64,000 nt of DNA from Rhodocollybia butyracea (taxonomy: Eukaryota > Basidiomycota > Agaricomycetes > Agaricales > Omphalotaceae), in contig JADNRY010000215.1 in assembly GCA_015501585.1 (NCBI GenBank), positions 40,641 to 104,640 on the forward strand, written 5' to 3'. The notes beneath the pieces were generated by a model, which was given only the letters and a program-made list of their open reading frames with translations, searched no databases and was not told the origin of the DNA. The translations under genes and the position numbers were made by a program. Of this stretch, positions 44,913 to 56,257 are shown piece after piece (the first letter of the stretch is position 1; every line of letters starts with the position of its first letter).

Positions 44913-45517
44913 TAGTGATGTGCGGGCTGGGGCCGGGCTCAGGAGCCGCGGCCAAGGCCCACTCAGCCCCGGCCAGGGCTGACAAAAATCCTGAGCCCGG
45001 CCTTCCCACAGGGCCAAGGCCGGCCAGGGCTGGGCTCAGGCTCAGGCCGCGGCTCAATGCTTTGTCCTTTTCGTTGATGTATCAGTCAAAAGCAAGTACA
45101 TTGTGGTGAATATTAGTGAGTAATTCACTCGCAAATATACCACTAGAGTCGTACACCTTACAACCATGGCAATATAAGCTCACGGATGGTCACACAAAGT
45201 GGCATCTGTTACATCAAAATCCAATATACACTTTTGATTATCTAGTTTGAGCCCATGTATGGCTAGAATAGTCAAATAGACCCAGGATCAATAGAACCTA
45301 GAAGGTTTGTGTCCTATCTTGGGCGAGATAATCTCTAAATTCACTCATTAATCCCAGTGCTGAAGGCCCCGGCTCAAGCCCCGGCCGAGGGCTCAGACAA
45401 ATCTTCAGCCCGGCCTTGAGCCCTGCTTGAGCCTTGCCAAGGTCAGGTCAGGCTGGGGCTCAGTAGGGCCGGGCTCGGAGGGCTCAAGGGCTCTGAGCCC
45501 TGGCCCGCACATCACTA
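44913..45517. mobile_element. hAT-type MITE, 605 bp, uninterrupted
   Basis: Inverted ends TAGTGATGTGCGGGC are flanked by the 8-base duplication ACAGGACC (44905-44912 and 45518-45525). GC-rich outer thirds full of GGCTC/GAGCC and GGCCGGG enclose an AT-rich middle. Same family as the split element at 27565/35221. Non-coding; apparent frames in the GC-rich arms are by-products. Confidence 0.93.
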
Positions 45518-45525
45518 ACAGGACC

Positions 45526-45979
45526 TTAGGAGGCGTTAGGGCTTTTAGTTGCTGCTGCGTTGTTGAGTGGTTGTTGAAAAGAAACTTGTGTGGTTTTTAC
45601 TTGATCTCGCTTGTCCTAGAACACGTTCCTGCTAACCATTATCGCTGTTCTTGTACATAACATTTTTTTATCGATGCGCTCCATCGAGGCACTTTCACTT
45701 CCACTACTTTGGCTAGTTCAATTTTCAACCTCCGACCTTCAAGCTTCAAGTTTTAATCAGAACTACCTCACGCACTCACACCATTGCTCTTCAGATCCCG
45801 ACTCAGTTCGTTATCTGGACTAACGAATCATACAAAACCACTAGTGACTTTTCTACGCCTTCGTTATCATCCTAAATCGATTCCTTAAATTCCCAGCCTG
45901 ACCAGTTGACCTCGCACGCTCTCAACAACGCCCTTTTACCATTGAACTAACGACACATCATTGGCAGATATCCTTATCG
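45526..45979. other. Gene-free interval
   Basis: No gene or repeat recognised between the MITE and the small segment at 45980. Confidence 0.4.
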
Positions 45980-46285
45980 ATGGAAAGGCGTACCGATTGG
46001 AACATCACTGGTTACGAAGGTCTTTGTCATACCACATCACCACACCAACTGTATACTCCCCTTCCGGAAGAGGCTTCAAAGAAGATATTGGCTCCTAATT
46101 CCATCTTGAGACGCAAAATCTTGTGCGCCGGTAATGGTGAGTCTGAGTTGGACTTCGGTAATGGTGAGTCTGAGTTGGACTTAACCATTTTTACTTTTTC
46201 TGACTTCTTTCATAGGTACCCCTTCTCCTCCCAGCTTGCCCCCTCCAAGTCCTGCAGACACTGGCTGGTGTCAACTAGAGATTGA
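45980..46285 (+). other. Small open frame related to the 4.2-kb segments
   Basis: A 101-codon frame starts ATGGAAAGGCG and shares the CATACCAC, CCTAAYTCCATCTTGA and KILAPNSIL-type sequence with segments at 4.2-4.7 kb. A 24-base unit (GGTAATGGTGAGTCTGAGTT plus GGAC) is duplicated at about 46131-46181. It may be a short exon of a gene family followed by a duplicated splice donor (GGTAATGGTGAGT), but no partner exon was identified. Confidence 0.35.
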
Positions 46286-46759
46286 CACGAGTCCAGGTCC
46301 CGGACAACCCGGATCCGCTGCGCAGGTACTGGCAGGAAATAATCCTTACCCGTGACTGACCCGGGCCCATGGGAAATGTTTAGCTGGATATGCTGGATCC
46401 AGGTTATGCAGGTCAATCTGCAGGTATTGGTACTAAAATGGTACTTTACAAGGTCTGGAAATCCCCAAAGGATGACCTGTGACTGACCCAGAGCCATGGG
46501 AATGGGAACCTTGCATGGGTACCTAGAGCAAAAAATCCATATCAATATTGTTAGTGCATCTGTATTGTATTAACTTTCAAGTACTCACAAGCTTTTTGGA
46601 GTGAGTAGTCATGGCCAAAAAGTGGTGGCTTGCACTTGAGCCATGATTCATGCATGCCCTGATTTGCCTCATTGGTAGTTGAGCTCAGCTCACAAGCTTT
46701 ATGGGTGAGCCTGATTTTACTTCAAAGTCATCTCCTCCTTCATTCTGATGATCCCCTAG
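46286..46759. other. Gene-free interval
   Basis: Contains two copies of GTGACTGACCC...GCCATGGG (about 46353-46372 and 46480-46500) and outer GGTACCCC/GGGTACCT pieces (about 46215, 46515), perhaps a small decayed element. No gene. Confidence 0.35.
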
Positions 46760-46973
46760 TGTTCTAGATTTGAGTCTGTACTGGAACATTCTAGTACTTT
46801 CTTTAGTATTACTCATTACTTACTCAGCCTACTTACCAGTACTATGTAGAATATTCTAGAAGGTATTGTAAGTAGTATAAATACTGTAGAGGTCCTGGGG
46901 GAGACCCAGACAATTGTACTAAAGGTCTAACAACTGAGTGCACAAGTGTAACCAGATCACTTAATCCACAACA
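46760..46973 (+). mobile_element. Solo LTR, 214 bp (TSD CCTAG)
   Basis: Starts TGTTCTAG, ends CCACAACA, flanked by CCTAG at 46755-46759 and 46974-46978. A TATA-like GTATAAATACTG lies about 115 bases in, giving the plus orientation. Different family from the LTRs at 11 kb and 24.4 kb. Confidence 0.82.
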
Positions 46974-46978
46974 CCTAG

Positions 46979-47329
46979 CTCAGGCCCAAGACCTCAGAGG
47001 TGAGCAAGGCTACATCATCCTGCTCCACTCTCAGCTTCTTCTTGCCTCTGGTCTCTGGTAACCAACTGCACTTGGTTTCTTGAGGTGGAACTCCTCACAA
47101 CCGCTCTGGGTTTCACCTTACTGTGGCAGTTGGTGTCCACCTTGGCACACCGCACACACCTAGCCTTCAGGTGGACCTTCCAACTGGTAAGCTTTGCCTT
47201 CATCTTTGGCCTCATGCTTGGCCTTTCCTTTGTCTTCTCCTTCCCCTTCTCCTTGGTTTGTCTTTTTAACAGGTGACCTGGAGATTTGACACGTGGGAAT
47301 ACCTCTTATTTAATATCCATGGTCTATTT
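46979..47329. other. Gene-free interval
   Basis: CT-rich tract around 47200-47275; nothing coding that I can support. Confidence 0.35.
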
Positions 47330-48153
47330 CAAGCCTATCTATAGCCTATGCATAGCTTTGTTGTAGCCTATTTACAACCTCCATGTAGCCTGTCTGTGGT
47401 CTCGTTGTAGCCTTGGTGTTGCTACCTGTAGCCTATCCTCAGCTGAGCTGTAGCCTTGGTGTGTCCCCTATTATATCTTTACATTAAAATCACATGATAA
47501 TACAATTATAACTTGACCTTCTATAGTACTTTCACGTCTCTCTCTGTTTCTCTATTTCTCCCTCTCAGGCTGAGCATACCTTCACCCCCCCTTTGACAGG
47601 TCACTCAACTCACATCTAGAGATACAAGATCGCTGTTGGCGGGTCACCCAACCCTTGGCAGGGATACAGCCATAACGACCCAATATGACCAGTCTTGCCT
47701 TCCTCTCATCTCTATGCCAAGGCTACAAATAGACTACAGACAGGAAATACCAAAGCTACAGATTGGCTGCTTGGATAGGCTACAGGTAGCCAACACCAAG
47801 GCTACAAAGAGACCACAGACCGACTATAGATAGGCTATGGATAGGCTATATGGAGGTCACAAATAGGCTATAGATAGGTTACATGGAGGCTATAAATAGA
47901 CCATGGATGTGAAATGGCAAAGGTACAGATAGGCCATATAGATAGGCTACATGGAGGCTATAAATAGACCATGGATATGCAATGATAATCTACAGATAGC
48001 TACAGATATGAGTAGGGTATGAATAGGCTACATCAAGGGTACAGATAAGCTGCAGATAGGCAAAATTAGTACAAATAGAGTACAAGTAGGCAACACCAGG
48101 GATACAGATAGGCTATGGAAGGGATACAGATAGGCTACTCTGAGGCTACAGAT

Positions 48154-49056
48154 TAGTGCATGAAAAGTTCATTTCTGAACCTGCGTCTGGACTGAACTTT
48201 TGGAGACGGGACTCAAAGTCCGGTTCATGGTCCAGCAAATTTCCAGACCGGAGCTAAAGTCCCGTCCAACGTCCAGCCAATCTCAGAAGTTTGGGATGCA
48301 TTCATAACGCGTTCGGACGCGTCCGGATGTGTCACCAAGCTGGCCATCTGAAGTGATTATATCACTATTAAGGAGCAGTGAAAAACTGAGTCCATGGCCG
48401 TGAGCTGTGATCACCAATTAAGCTTAGATATATTGTTCATCAGAGGCCTGAAACAGTAGCTGACTCAAAACTTAAAGTGCCAAATCTGTCCAAGCCTCAA
48501 GCTAGTATGGCAGAGTTTCTTGGTACTTTTTAGGACAATCTTGGGATAATCTAGGAACTCCATGGTGACTGGTCTAACTATGTAGCTAAATAATTTACTA
48601 CAATGTAGAAGGTGTAGATTCTTGGTGAGGTTTTAAGCTATGGATGCCACTCTGTAATACTTTTCCAGACAATTTGCTATGTAGGGAGCATGAGCCAAAT
48701 GGCTATCTTGAAGCTCCAGACTCTCTGGTGTATAACTTCCCCCTTTGGGTATTTATCTGGTCAGTTTTTCAGGTTCTTCATTGCTCCAAAGGGATTCCAA
48801 AGGGATTTACTCTGTTGCTACTACTAGCTGAGTCTATAGATTTTACTGGAGATTTCGGGGCTCACAATAGTATTTTAATTACAATAAATTTTGCGTTCAG
48901 AGTCCAGACACGTTCAGAACCTGAACTGGACGGGGGTCCGGCGGACCAATGGTCCAGTCATTTTGTCCAAAATCTTTCAGAACCGGACCAGAAGTTTGGT
49001 CATGAGTCCTCAAAAATTTGCTGTGAACCAAACCAAACCGGACTTTTTGTGCACTA
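48154..49056. mobile_element. Non-autonomous hAT-type element, 903 bp
   Basis: Ends TAGTGCATGAAAAGTTC and GGACTTTTTGTGCACTA are inverted repeats with a few mismatches. The 8-base duplication CTACAGAT flanks them exactly (48146-48153, 49057-49064). Subterminal copies of GTCCGG/GGTCCAG/CCGGAC occur in both orientations near both ends. No transposase; a 140-codon frame at 48644 has no recognisable domain. Confidence 0.9.
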
Positions 49057-49359
49057 CTACAGATAGGTTACATCAAGGGTACAGAAAGGCTACATATAGA
49101 TTACAGATAGATTACAAGTAGGCAACACCAGCTACACATAAGCTATGGATGGATTACAGATAGGCTACTCCAAGGCTACAAATACGCAACAGATAGGTGA
49201 CACCAAGGCTATAAATAGACTATAGATAGGCTACAGATAGATTACAAGTAGGCAATACAAGGAGTACAAATATGCTATGGAGGGTCTACAGATAGGCTCC
49301 TCTGAGGCTACAAATAGGTTACAGATAGGCTACACCTGTATCCCACAAAGGCAACCTAA

Positions 49360-49860
49360 GTTTCACATCTGGAGCCCACCTCAAGGGGGGTTAATTCCAG
49401 TCATTGTCTAAACCCAGGCTAGATTCTAGTCAAGGCCAATACAGCCCGCTCCCAAACTATGTTGATGCCTTGACTATCCAAGGAAGGAGTAACTAATAGC
49501 CAGCTCCTTGCAAAACACCATTGTGAACTCACTAGTACTACGCCAAATCACTCTCTGATAAGCCATATCTTATCTCCCGTTGTGCACTATGTTCAAGTGT
49601 TCCCAGATTCATTCTGGACTTGTCTGGATACACGCTTACAGATTGTTCACACCACTAAAACAAAACTACTTTACTTTGGTGGTTAGTGGGAGCTTGAACA
49701 TTGGGGATTTGATCAAGGTTTCTAATACTTTGGAAAAATCATCCCCAAAGAGGAAAGTGAAGAGGGAATGCAACACGTACATTTCCCTTGCCAAGAAAGT
49801 AGATTCTATCTTGAACCTTATGGCAAAGTCTCCATCTGGGTCACTCAATGATTCATAATC
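49360..49860. other. Unique centre of the foldback block
   Basis: About 500 bp without satellite units. A 92-codon frame at 49580 (KVSNTLEKSSPKRKVKREC) shows no known domain. It sits where a foldback element would carry its loop. Confidence 0.4.
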
Positions 49861-50091
49861 ACCTACTTCAGACTATCTATAGTCTGTTTGTAGCCTTGGT
49901 GTAGCCTATCTGTTGCCAATTTGTAGCCTCAGAGTAGGCTATCTGTAGACCATCCATAGCCTATTTGTAGCCTGGGTGTTCCCTACTTGTAGTCTATCTA
50001 TAGTCTATTTGTAGCCTTGATGTAACCTATCTGTTGCCAATTTATAGCCTCGGAGTAGCCTATCTGTAGACCATCCATAGCCTATTTGTAC

Positions 50092-51005
50092 TAGGGCTTT
50101 GCACCGGAACCGTATTTACGGTTTATACGGTTACGGAACCATACCATATAGACCTCTGAGGCATCTTGATATCGTACCGCCTGTGGTAAGGTAAATAGCC
50201 ATATTCTTCTATCTAGTGCTGTTGTTATGACCATGCCGCATCAGCATTCTCAGATCATCGCCGGATCACCTCTACTATCATCCCAGCACCATTCCGATTC
50301 CATCCCGTCTATTTCCGTCATCTTATCTCTTTTCATTATCTTCCTATCTTATCTCTTATCTTCGTCCGATGACGTACCGCCATTGGACCTTTTGGATTAC
50401 TTTCTAATTGGTTCTTATTATCTTTCGGTTATATTCCCTTCCCAATCTATTGAGTATTATTGTCTTATGATTGTATTACTTACTTAGGTCTTCCGTATAC
50501 GTTTCCGACTATTGTCTTCTAACAATCCGGAAGCCCCGGACTCCTAGTATATAAGTAGTACAACATTGTACAGTAGTTCTCAGTTTAAATATCAACTTGG
50601 ATAAACCAGACCTTCCGTCCGACTAAGTTCCGCCCTAGTCTACCCTTCTTCTGTCTTACTCATCAGCCGTTACATTGGTCAAATCCACCTTTGTCTCTTG
50701 AACTTCATCTTGGGACTATTCGGCGTGACGAGGGTCTAGCTAATAGCTATACCGCATGTCCCACTTCATCTTCGATCTCCAATATTGGTCCAAGACCTAC
50801 TGCATCAATACATACTTTTCGGATACCGATCGGATCCCTTTGGTCTTGCATGATCTTAACAGCTGTATGCCATATTGCTGTATTATGGCCGTACTTTTAC
50901 GGTACCATAACCGTCAGACACATGAAACTACTATTGTACAGTACGGTCATGGCCCAATGGTAGCTGTATGGCACTGTACCGTATACAGTACGGTGCAGAG
51001 CCCTA
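50092..51005. mobile_element. Non-autonomous hAT-type element, 914 bp
   Basis: Inverted ends TAGGGCTTTGCACCG and CGGTGCAGAGCCCTA. Eight-base duplication ATTTGTAC (50084-50091) / ATCTGTAC (51006-51013) with one transition. Subterminal repeats of GGTACGG/CCGTAC/ACGGTT occur at both ends. Inside is a pyrimidine-rich stretch and frames of 86-96 codons without known domains. Confidence 0.88.
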
Positions 51006-51634
51006 ATCTGTACCCCTGGTGTTGCCCACTTTTAGTCCATCTGTAGCCTATCTATAGTCTAGTTGTTGCCTTGGTATTGCCTGAATGTAATCAATCTGTA
51101 GTCTATCTGTAACCTATTTGTAACCTCAGAGGAGCCTATCTGTAGACCGTCCATAGCATATTTGTACCCCTTGTGTTGCCTACTTGTAATCTATCTGTAG
51201 CCTTGGTGTAACCTATCTGTTGCCTATTTGTAGCCTTGGAGTTGCTTACCTGTAGCCCATCTATAGCCTATTTGTTCCCTTGGTCATGAGCAAAACCTGT
51301 ATTTAGCAATTAAATTGCCCCAGCAAATGTATTGGATCTCCAGCAAATATATTGAATTGCCAGTGAGCTGTATTGAAAAATCCAGTGCTGGACATACACA
51401 GGTGTCCTGGGGCTCTGGAAGCGCTGGGAGCACTTGCAGGCTCCTTCCAGTGCTGCCTCCACAACCAATGTTTTGTGTTGCGTACTTGTAATCTATCCTA
51501 CGGTCTATTTGTAGGCTTGGTGTAACCTATCTGTGGCCTATTTGTAGCCTTGGAGTAGCCTGTCTGTAGCCCATCCATAGCCTATTTGTACCCTTGGTGT
51601 TGCCTTCTTGTAATCAATAGTCTATTTGTAGCAT

Positions 51635-52422
51635 GGAAGCGGAGCGGACGTAGGGCCAAAAGGCAAGATCAGGATTGTGGGAATGATATCTGGAATAGAC
51701 TACAAGGCCAAGGAAACAGTGGCCCCCAACACACTACCAAGGTTGTCCCAGAAGGAAAGGAAGTAAAGTGTGAGAAATCACCAAGGTCGGACCGAGGTAT
51801 GAGCGTGAGAATGGTCCGAGATATGTCCGAGGTAAGGACCAAGTCGAGTCGGCCGGTATCGGACAGAACGGCAAGAATAAAGAACAAAGAAAGGACTTAA
51901 AGGAAAGCTTGGAAAAGTATGATAACTTGTGTAATTCGTGGAAATCGTGTAATTCGTGATTTTTGGCTGAGGAACAATAGTACAAAGTACCTAGCTTATA
52001 TACAAGTGACCTAACTGTTAAATAAAGACAATAAAGTCGGACCAAGGTAGTGCCAAGGCCGGAACGGTGGAATCAATACAAATGATAAAACAATAAGCAA
52101 TGGAGTAGAAAAGACAAAAGAGATGAACGTCGGTGCACTGCCGACCGCCGTGGGAAAGTAATAAGTACCGAAGGAGCCCGCCGATATATCAGGCCGAAGG
52201 CATGGCCGATAAAGGCGTGGGAAATGTGGGGGCCAAAGTAGGAGTGAATTTGTGAAGTCCAAAGGTATATCGGAAGGGATAAAATGGAGAATTGAGTTTC
52301 GGAGCCGCCAGAGGTCGTGGGAGCTATCGGAGCCGTGAGAGACCGTGAGAGAAGGTGAGCGTGTCGCGGAGAGTCTCGGAATGAGTCGGAACATCTCGGA
52401 ATAATGATGGAAAGGCATGAAC
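51635..52422. mobile_element. Unclassified 0.79-kb insertion
   Basis: Non-satellite DNA flanked by GTAGCAT at 51628-51634 and 52423-52429, with satellite outside on both sides. On the minus strand a TATATAAGC box (about 51995) is followed by a leader-like stretch, which suits a solo LTR. The ends are not TG...CA. Minus-strand frames are Ser/Leu/Phe-rich without known domains. The flanking direct repeat is part of satellite-like sequence, so it could be coincidental. Confidence 0.5.
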
Positions 52423-52449
52423 GTAGCATAGCCCTAGTGTAACGTATTT

Positions 52450-53215
52450 ATTGTGTATTTGTTCCATTCTTTGGCAGGATCTTCCCGGTTTTGTTAACTG
52501 CTTCCAACAGGGAGTAGCTGAGCCCTTGTTCCGGGTCTAAAACTTGCTTGCTATTCCTACTGACCATACGCTTGGGGAATCCCCTTTCTTTACCCTATCT
52601 GTAGACCATCCATAGCATACTTGTACCCCTTGTGTTGCCTGCTTGTAATCTATCTGTAGCCTATCTACATTCTATTCCTAGCCTTGGTGTCACCTATCTG
52701 TTGCATATTTGTAGCCTTGGAGTAGCCTATCTGTAACCCATCCATAGCTTATTTGTGTAGCCCTGGTGTTGCCTACTTGTAATCTATCTGTAGCCTATCC
52801 ACAGTCTATTTGTAGCCTTGGTGTAACCTATCTGTTGCCTATTTGTACCCCCAGTGTAACCTATTTATTGTGTATTTGTAGCCTTGGAGTAGCTTACCTG
52901 TAACCCATCCATACCCTATTTGTACCCCTGGTGTTGCCTACTTGTAACCTATCTGTAGCCTATCTACACTCTATTTATAGCCCTGGTGTCACCTATCTGT
53001 TGCTTATTTGTAGCCTTGGAGTAGCCTATCTGTACCCCTGGCAGTGTAACCTATTTATTGTGTATTTGTTCCATGCTTCAGCAGTTGGATCTTCCCAATT
53101 TTGTTAACTGCTTCCAACAGGGAGTAGCTGAGCCCTTGTTCCGGCTCCAAAACTTGCTTGCTATTCCTACTGACCGTACGCTTGGGGAATCCCCTTTCTT
53201 TACCCTTAGTGTTGC
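52450..53215. repeat. 140-bp segment present twice within the satellite
   Basis: TTTTGTTAACTGCTTCCAAC through CGCTTGGGGAATCCCCTTTC occurs at about 52490-52595 and 53100-53205 with few changes. The spacing of about 610 bp and similar satellite on both sides point to a higher-order duplication of the right arm. Confidence 0.85.
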
Positions 53216-53960
53216 CTCCTTGTAATCAATAGTCTATTTGAAGCCCCAGTGTAACATTTTTATTGTGTATTTGTAGCCTTGGAGTGGCTTACCTGTAGCC
53301 CATCCATAGCCTATTTGTACCCCTGGTGTTGCCTACTTGTAACCTATCTGTAGCCTATCTACACTCTATTTATAGCCTTGGTGTCACCTATCTGTTGCGT
53401 ATCTGTAGCCTTGGAGTAGCCTATCTGTAATCCATCCATAGCTTATGTGTAGCCCTGGTGTTGCCTACTTGTAATCTATCTGTAGTCTATCTGTAGCCTA
53501 TCTGTACCCTTGATGTAACCTATCTGTATCCCTTCCATAGCCTATCTGTACCCCTGGTGTTGCCTACTTGTACTCTATTTGTAGCCTATCTGTAGCTTAT
53601 CTGTACCCTTGATGTAGCCTATCCATACCCTACTCATATCTGTAGCTATCTGTAGATTATCATTGCATATCCATGGTCTATTAATAACCTCCATGTAGCC
53701 TATCTATAGCCTATTTGTAGCCTTGACATAGCCTATTTGTCACCTCCATATAGCCTATCCATAGCCTATCCATAGTCTGTCTGTGATCTCTTCTTAGCCT
53801 TGGTGTTGGCTACCTGTAGCCTATCCTTACCCAATCTGTAGCCTTGGTATTTCCTGTCTGTAAGTAGTCTATTTGTAGCCTTGGCATAGTCTATTTACAA
53901 CCTCCATGTAACCTCTCTCTGGCCTATTTGTAGCTTTGTTGTAGCCTAATTTCACATTCC

Positions 53961-54715
53961 TTCCTCATATCTTGTTTCACTTGGATTTTACACTCAATCT
54001 ATGTTTATTTGTCTTTTCATTCAGCATAATTTCCACATTCATTCACTATTTCACCCCCAAATTTCACCAGATTGTTTAGTATCACTTTCTATGTTTCCCA
54101 TGCATTATGTTCAGCATTTTTGTAATATCTATTTTGTACACACAGTAATATCATTCTGAACTAACCTTCATATTCATGTACTTTTGCCATAATTTCACCA
54201 CAATTAACATGATTTCCACAGATCATCATCAGTAAACTAACAATTTATGGAAACTAATATTCTCTTTAATTATTTCATTAATCATTTTCTTTAATCTACA
54301 TGCTTTTTCAGTAATGCTGCGACTTCATTCTGAATTGATAACAAACTTTTATGATATCATAGATACAATAGTTTACAAATGTATTCACTGTATGTAGGTG
54401 ATAATTATTCAAAAATTATGTTAATCACATGCATCATAGTTCCATTATATCTCTACTGAACTCTGTCACATTTGCAATGAATTAACACAGATTTTGGCTT
54501 TTCACATGATCATTATACTTTTAATGTTTATAGCAGAGGTTATATGAGCCAGTGTTGAGGTAATTTAAGTATTCCATTACTGTAAGTGGAGGGAATTATA
54601 CTAAATGATATTTATCTTTAGCATACTTTCACCATGTATTCACCATCTCTTGTGATTAATAATGAAAATGGATCTTCATGATTTGAAGATTAATTTTCTT
54701 TATTTACTCATAGTA
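53961..54715. other. AT-rich gene-free interval
   Basis: Very AT-rich (many TTTCAC, CATTCAC pieces). No gene or named repeat. Confidence 0.45.
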
Positions 54716-55205
54716 CATCCTTTGCAATTCTGGCTCATTATGAGCAAAAAATGAGCAAGCAACTTTCCATTAGTTGAGCCAAATTATAGAAGATGTTTAG
54801 CATAACTTTTCTATATGTTTTTTGTATATATTACAAGGAATGGGTGATATATAGACATTGTGTATCTTCATTTGTTCAGTATACATCTTTCACAATTCTG
54901 GCTCAATATGGGTGAAACCCAGAAAGCAACTTCTTATAAGTTGAGTGAAATTACAGAAGATGTTTTGCATAATTTTTCTATATGTTTTTTGTATATAGCA
55001 CAAGGAATGGGTGACATATCAGCATTATATATCTTCATTTTCCCAGCATAAATCTCTCACAATTGTGGCTCATTATGGGCAAAACACCAGAAAGCAACTT
55101 CTTATAAGTTGAGTGAAATTATAGAAGATGTTTTGCATAACTTTTTCATATGCTTTTTGTATATTGTACAACACACAGATGGCATACAAGCATTATATAT
55201 TGACT
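54716..55205. repeat. Three tandem copies of a ~166-bp AT-rich unit
   Basis: Starts near 54722, 54889 and 55054 with TTNGCAATTCTGGCTCAYTATG; each continues through AGCAACTT, TTAGCATAAC/TTTGCATAA, TTTCTATATG and TTTTTTGTATAT. Copies 2 and 3 are closer to each other. A 63-codon frame in copy 2 is not convincing. Confidence 0.85.
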
Positions 55206-55497
55206 GGGAGCACTATGTTTCCACCATGTCTTAAGTATGACTTTTGCCTATTATATGTATTTAATGATAAATCTATATGCCTTGGCTTTAACATAATTTT
55301 ACAATAATTTCAACAAAAGCATCAAAAATCATGTGATTCCCACTTGGTGGGATTTTCACATATATTCAACATATATCATGGTAAATCACGTGAACCTGCA
55401 TCCAGTGTTGCTAAGAATTGTAGCTAAGAAGTATAATTTTTTTATCGACTTTAAACGGCATTATAGTTTATAGACATATTGCACAGTCTATAGCGAA
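55206..55497. other. Region downstream of the copia pol stop
   Basis: Should hold a polypurine tract and the 3' LTR of the copia element, but I see neither a purine tract nor TG...CA ends. The element seems truncated at this side. Confidence 0.4.
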
Positions 55498-56257
55498 TCA
55501 ATTAAAGAGAATTCCAAGACTGTTACGGAATTTCTGAAATTTGACAAGTGCAAGGTTCTTCATGAGAAGATCTGCGACATTATCATCAGTAGGAACATAG
55601 AAGAGTTCAATTTCCTTTGATTCAATGCGTTCTCTGATATAATGATATTGTATATCAATATGCTTGGTTCTTCTTTCTTGTACAGGATTAGATCCCAGAA
55701 AGATTGATCCTTGATTATCACCACATAAGGGCAATACAGCGATAGTAATTCCGATCTCAGAAAAGAGATACTTGAGCCACATAAGTTGTCTACATGAATC
55801 AGACAAAGCCATATATTCAGCTTCAGTCAATGAAAGAGCAACTGTTTTTTGTTTGTGAGAAGTCCAGCAGATTGGACCTGTGGCAAGTTTGATAATCATT
55901 CCAGTATGGGATTTTTGATCATCTGGATCTGATGCCCAGTCAGAATCACAATAGGCTAAGAAGCCATGGTCAGATCTACCATCAAAGACAAGTACATAAG
56001 TAGAAGTCCCAATTGAGTAGCGCACAATGTAAAGTGCTTTGGCCAGGTGATCTGGGTTTGGATTTGCCGAATACTGTGAGAGTTTTATAACAGCATAAGC
56101 AATATCAGGTTGAGTGCCTAGCATCAGATACAATAAAGATCCAATTACACTTTGGAAGTGTTGTCTAAGTTTGGCATCTACACAACCAGTGTTTGAGGAA
56201 CCCAGGATGAAGGTAATGGGGTTGGGGTAGCTTTGGCGTTAGTCAATCCAAAATGTT
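55498..56257 (-). pseudogene. Copia RNase H and RT C-terminal part
   Basis: From FGLTNAKATP (about 56257) the RT thumb/connection leads through LRQHFQSVIGSLLYLMLGTQ and PDIAYAVIKLSQYSANPNPD. RNase H follows, with catalytic residues in LAYCDSDWASDPDDQKSHTG (first Asp), LSLTEAEYMALSD (Glu), GDNQGSIFLGSNP (second Asp) and RTKHIDIQYHYIRE. The stop is at 55498. Apart from one frame change around 56140-56200 this is the best preserved part of the element. It would degrade the RNA strand during cDNA synthesis. Confidence 0.9.

Larger units (their letters stand above)
47330..53960. repeat. Foldback satellite block built on GTAGCCTAT-type units
   Basis: Degenerate 12-24-base units (TGTAGCCTATCTGTAGCC, TTGTAGCCTTGGTGT) fill the block. 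On the plus strand they run in CCTA orientation at 47330-47470, TAGG orientation at 47710-48153 and 49057-49350, then CCTA orientation again at 49860-50090, 51006-51630 and 52430-53960. This is a true inverted repeat: 47714-48150 is, with few changes, the reverse complement of about 53510-53887 (for example CAGGAAATACCAAAGCTACA against TGTAGCCTTGGTATTTCCTG). The centre (about 49360-49860) is unrelated unique DNA. The right arm is longer because of internal duplication. Three other elements are inserted in the arms. No coding potential. Confidence 0.85.

Noticed and set aside
44739..45109. Pro/Gly/Arg-rich frames at 44739-45109, and similar ones around 27600-28090
   Set aside because: They lie in the GC-rich arms of hAT-type MITEs and are open on both strands by composition.
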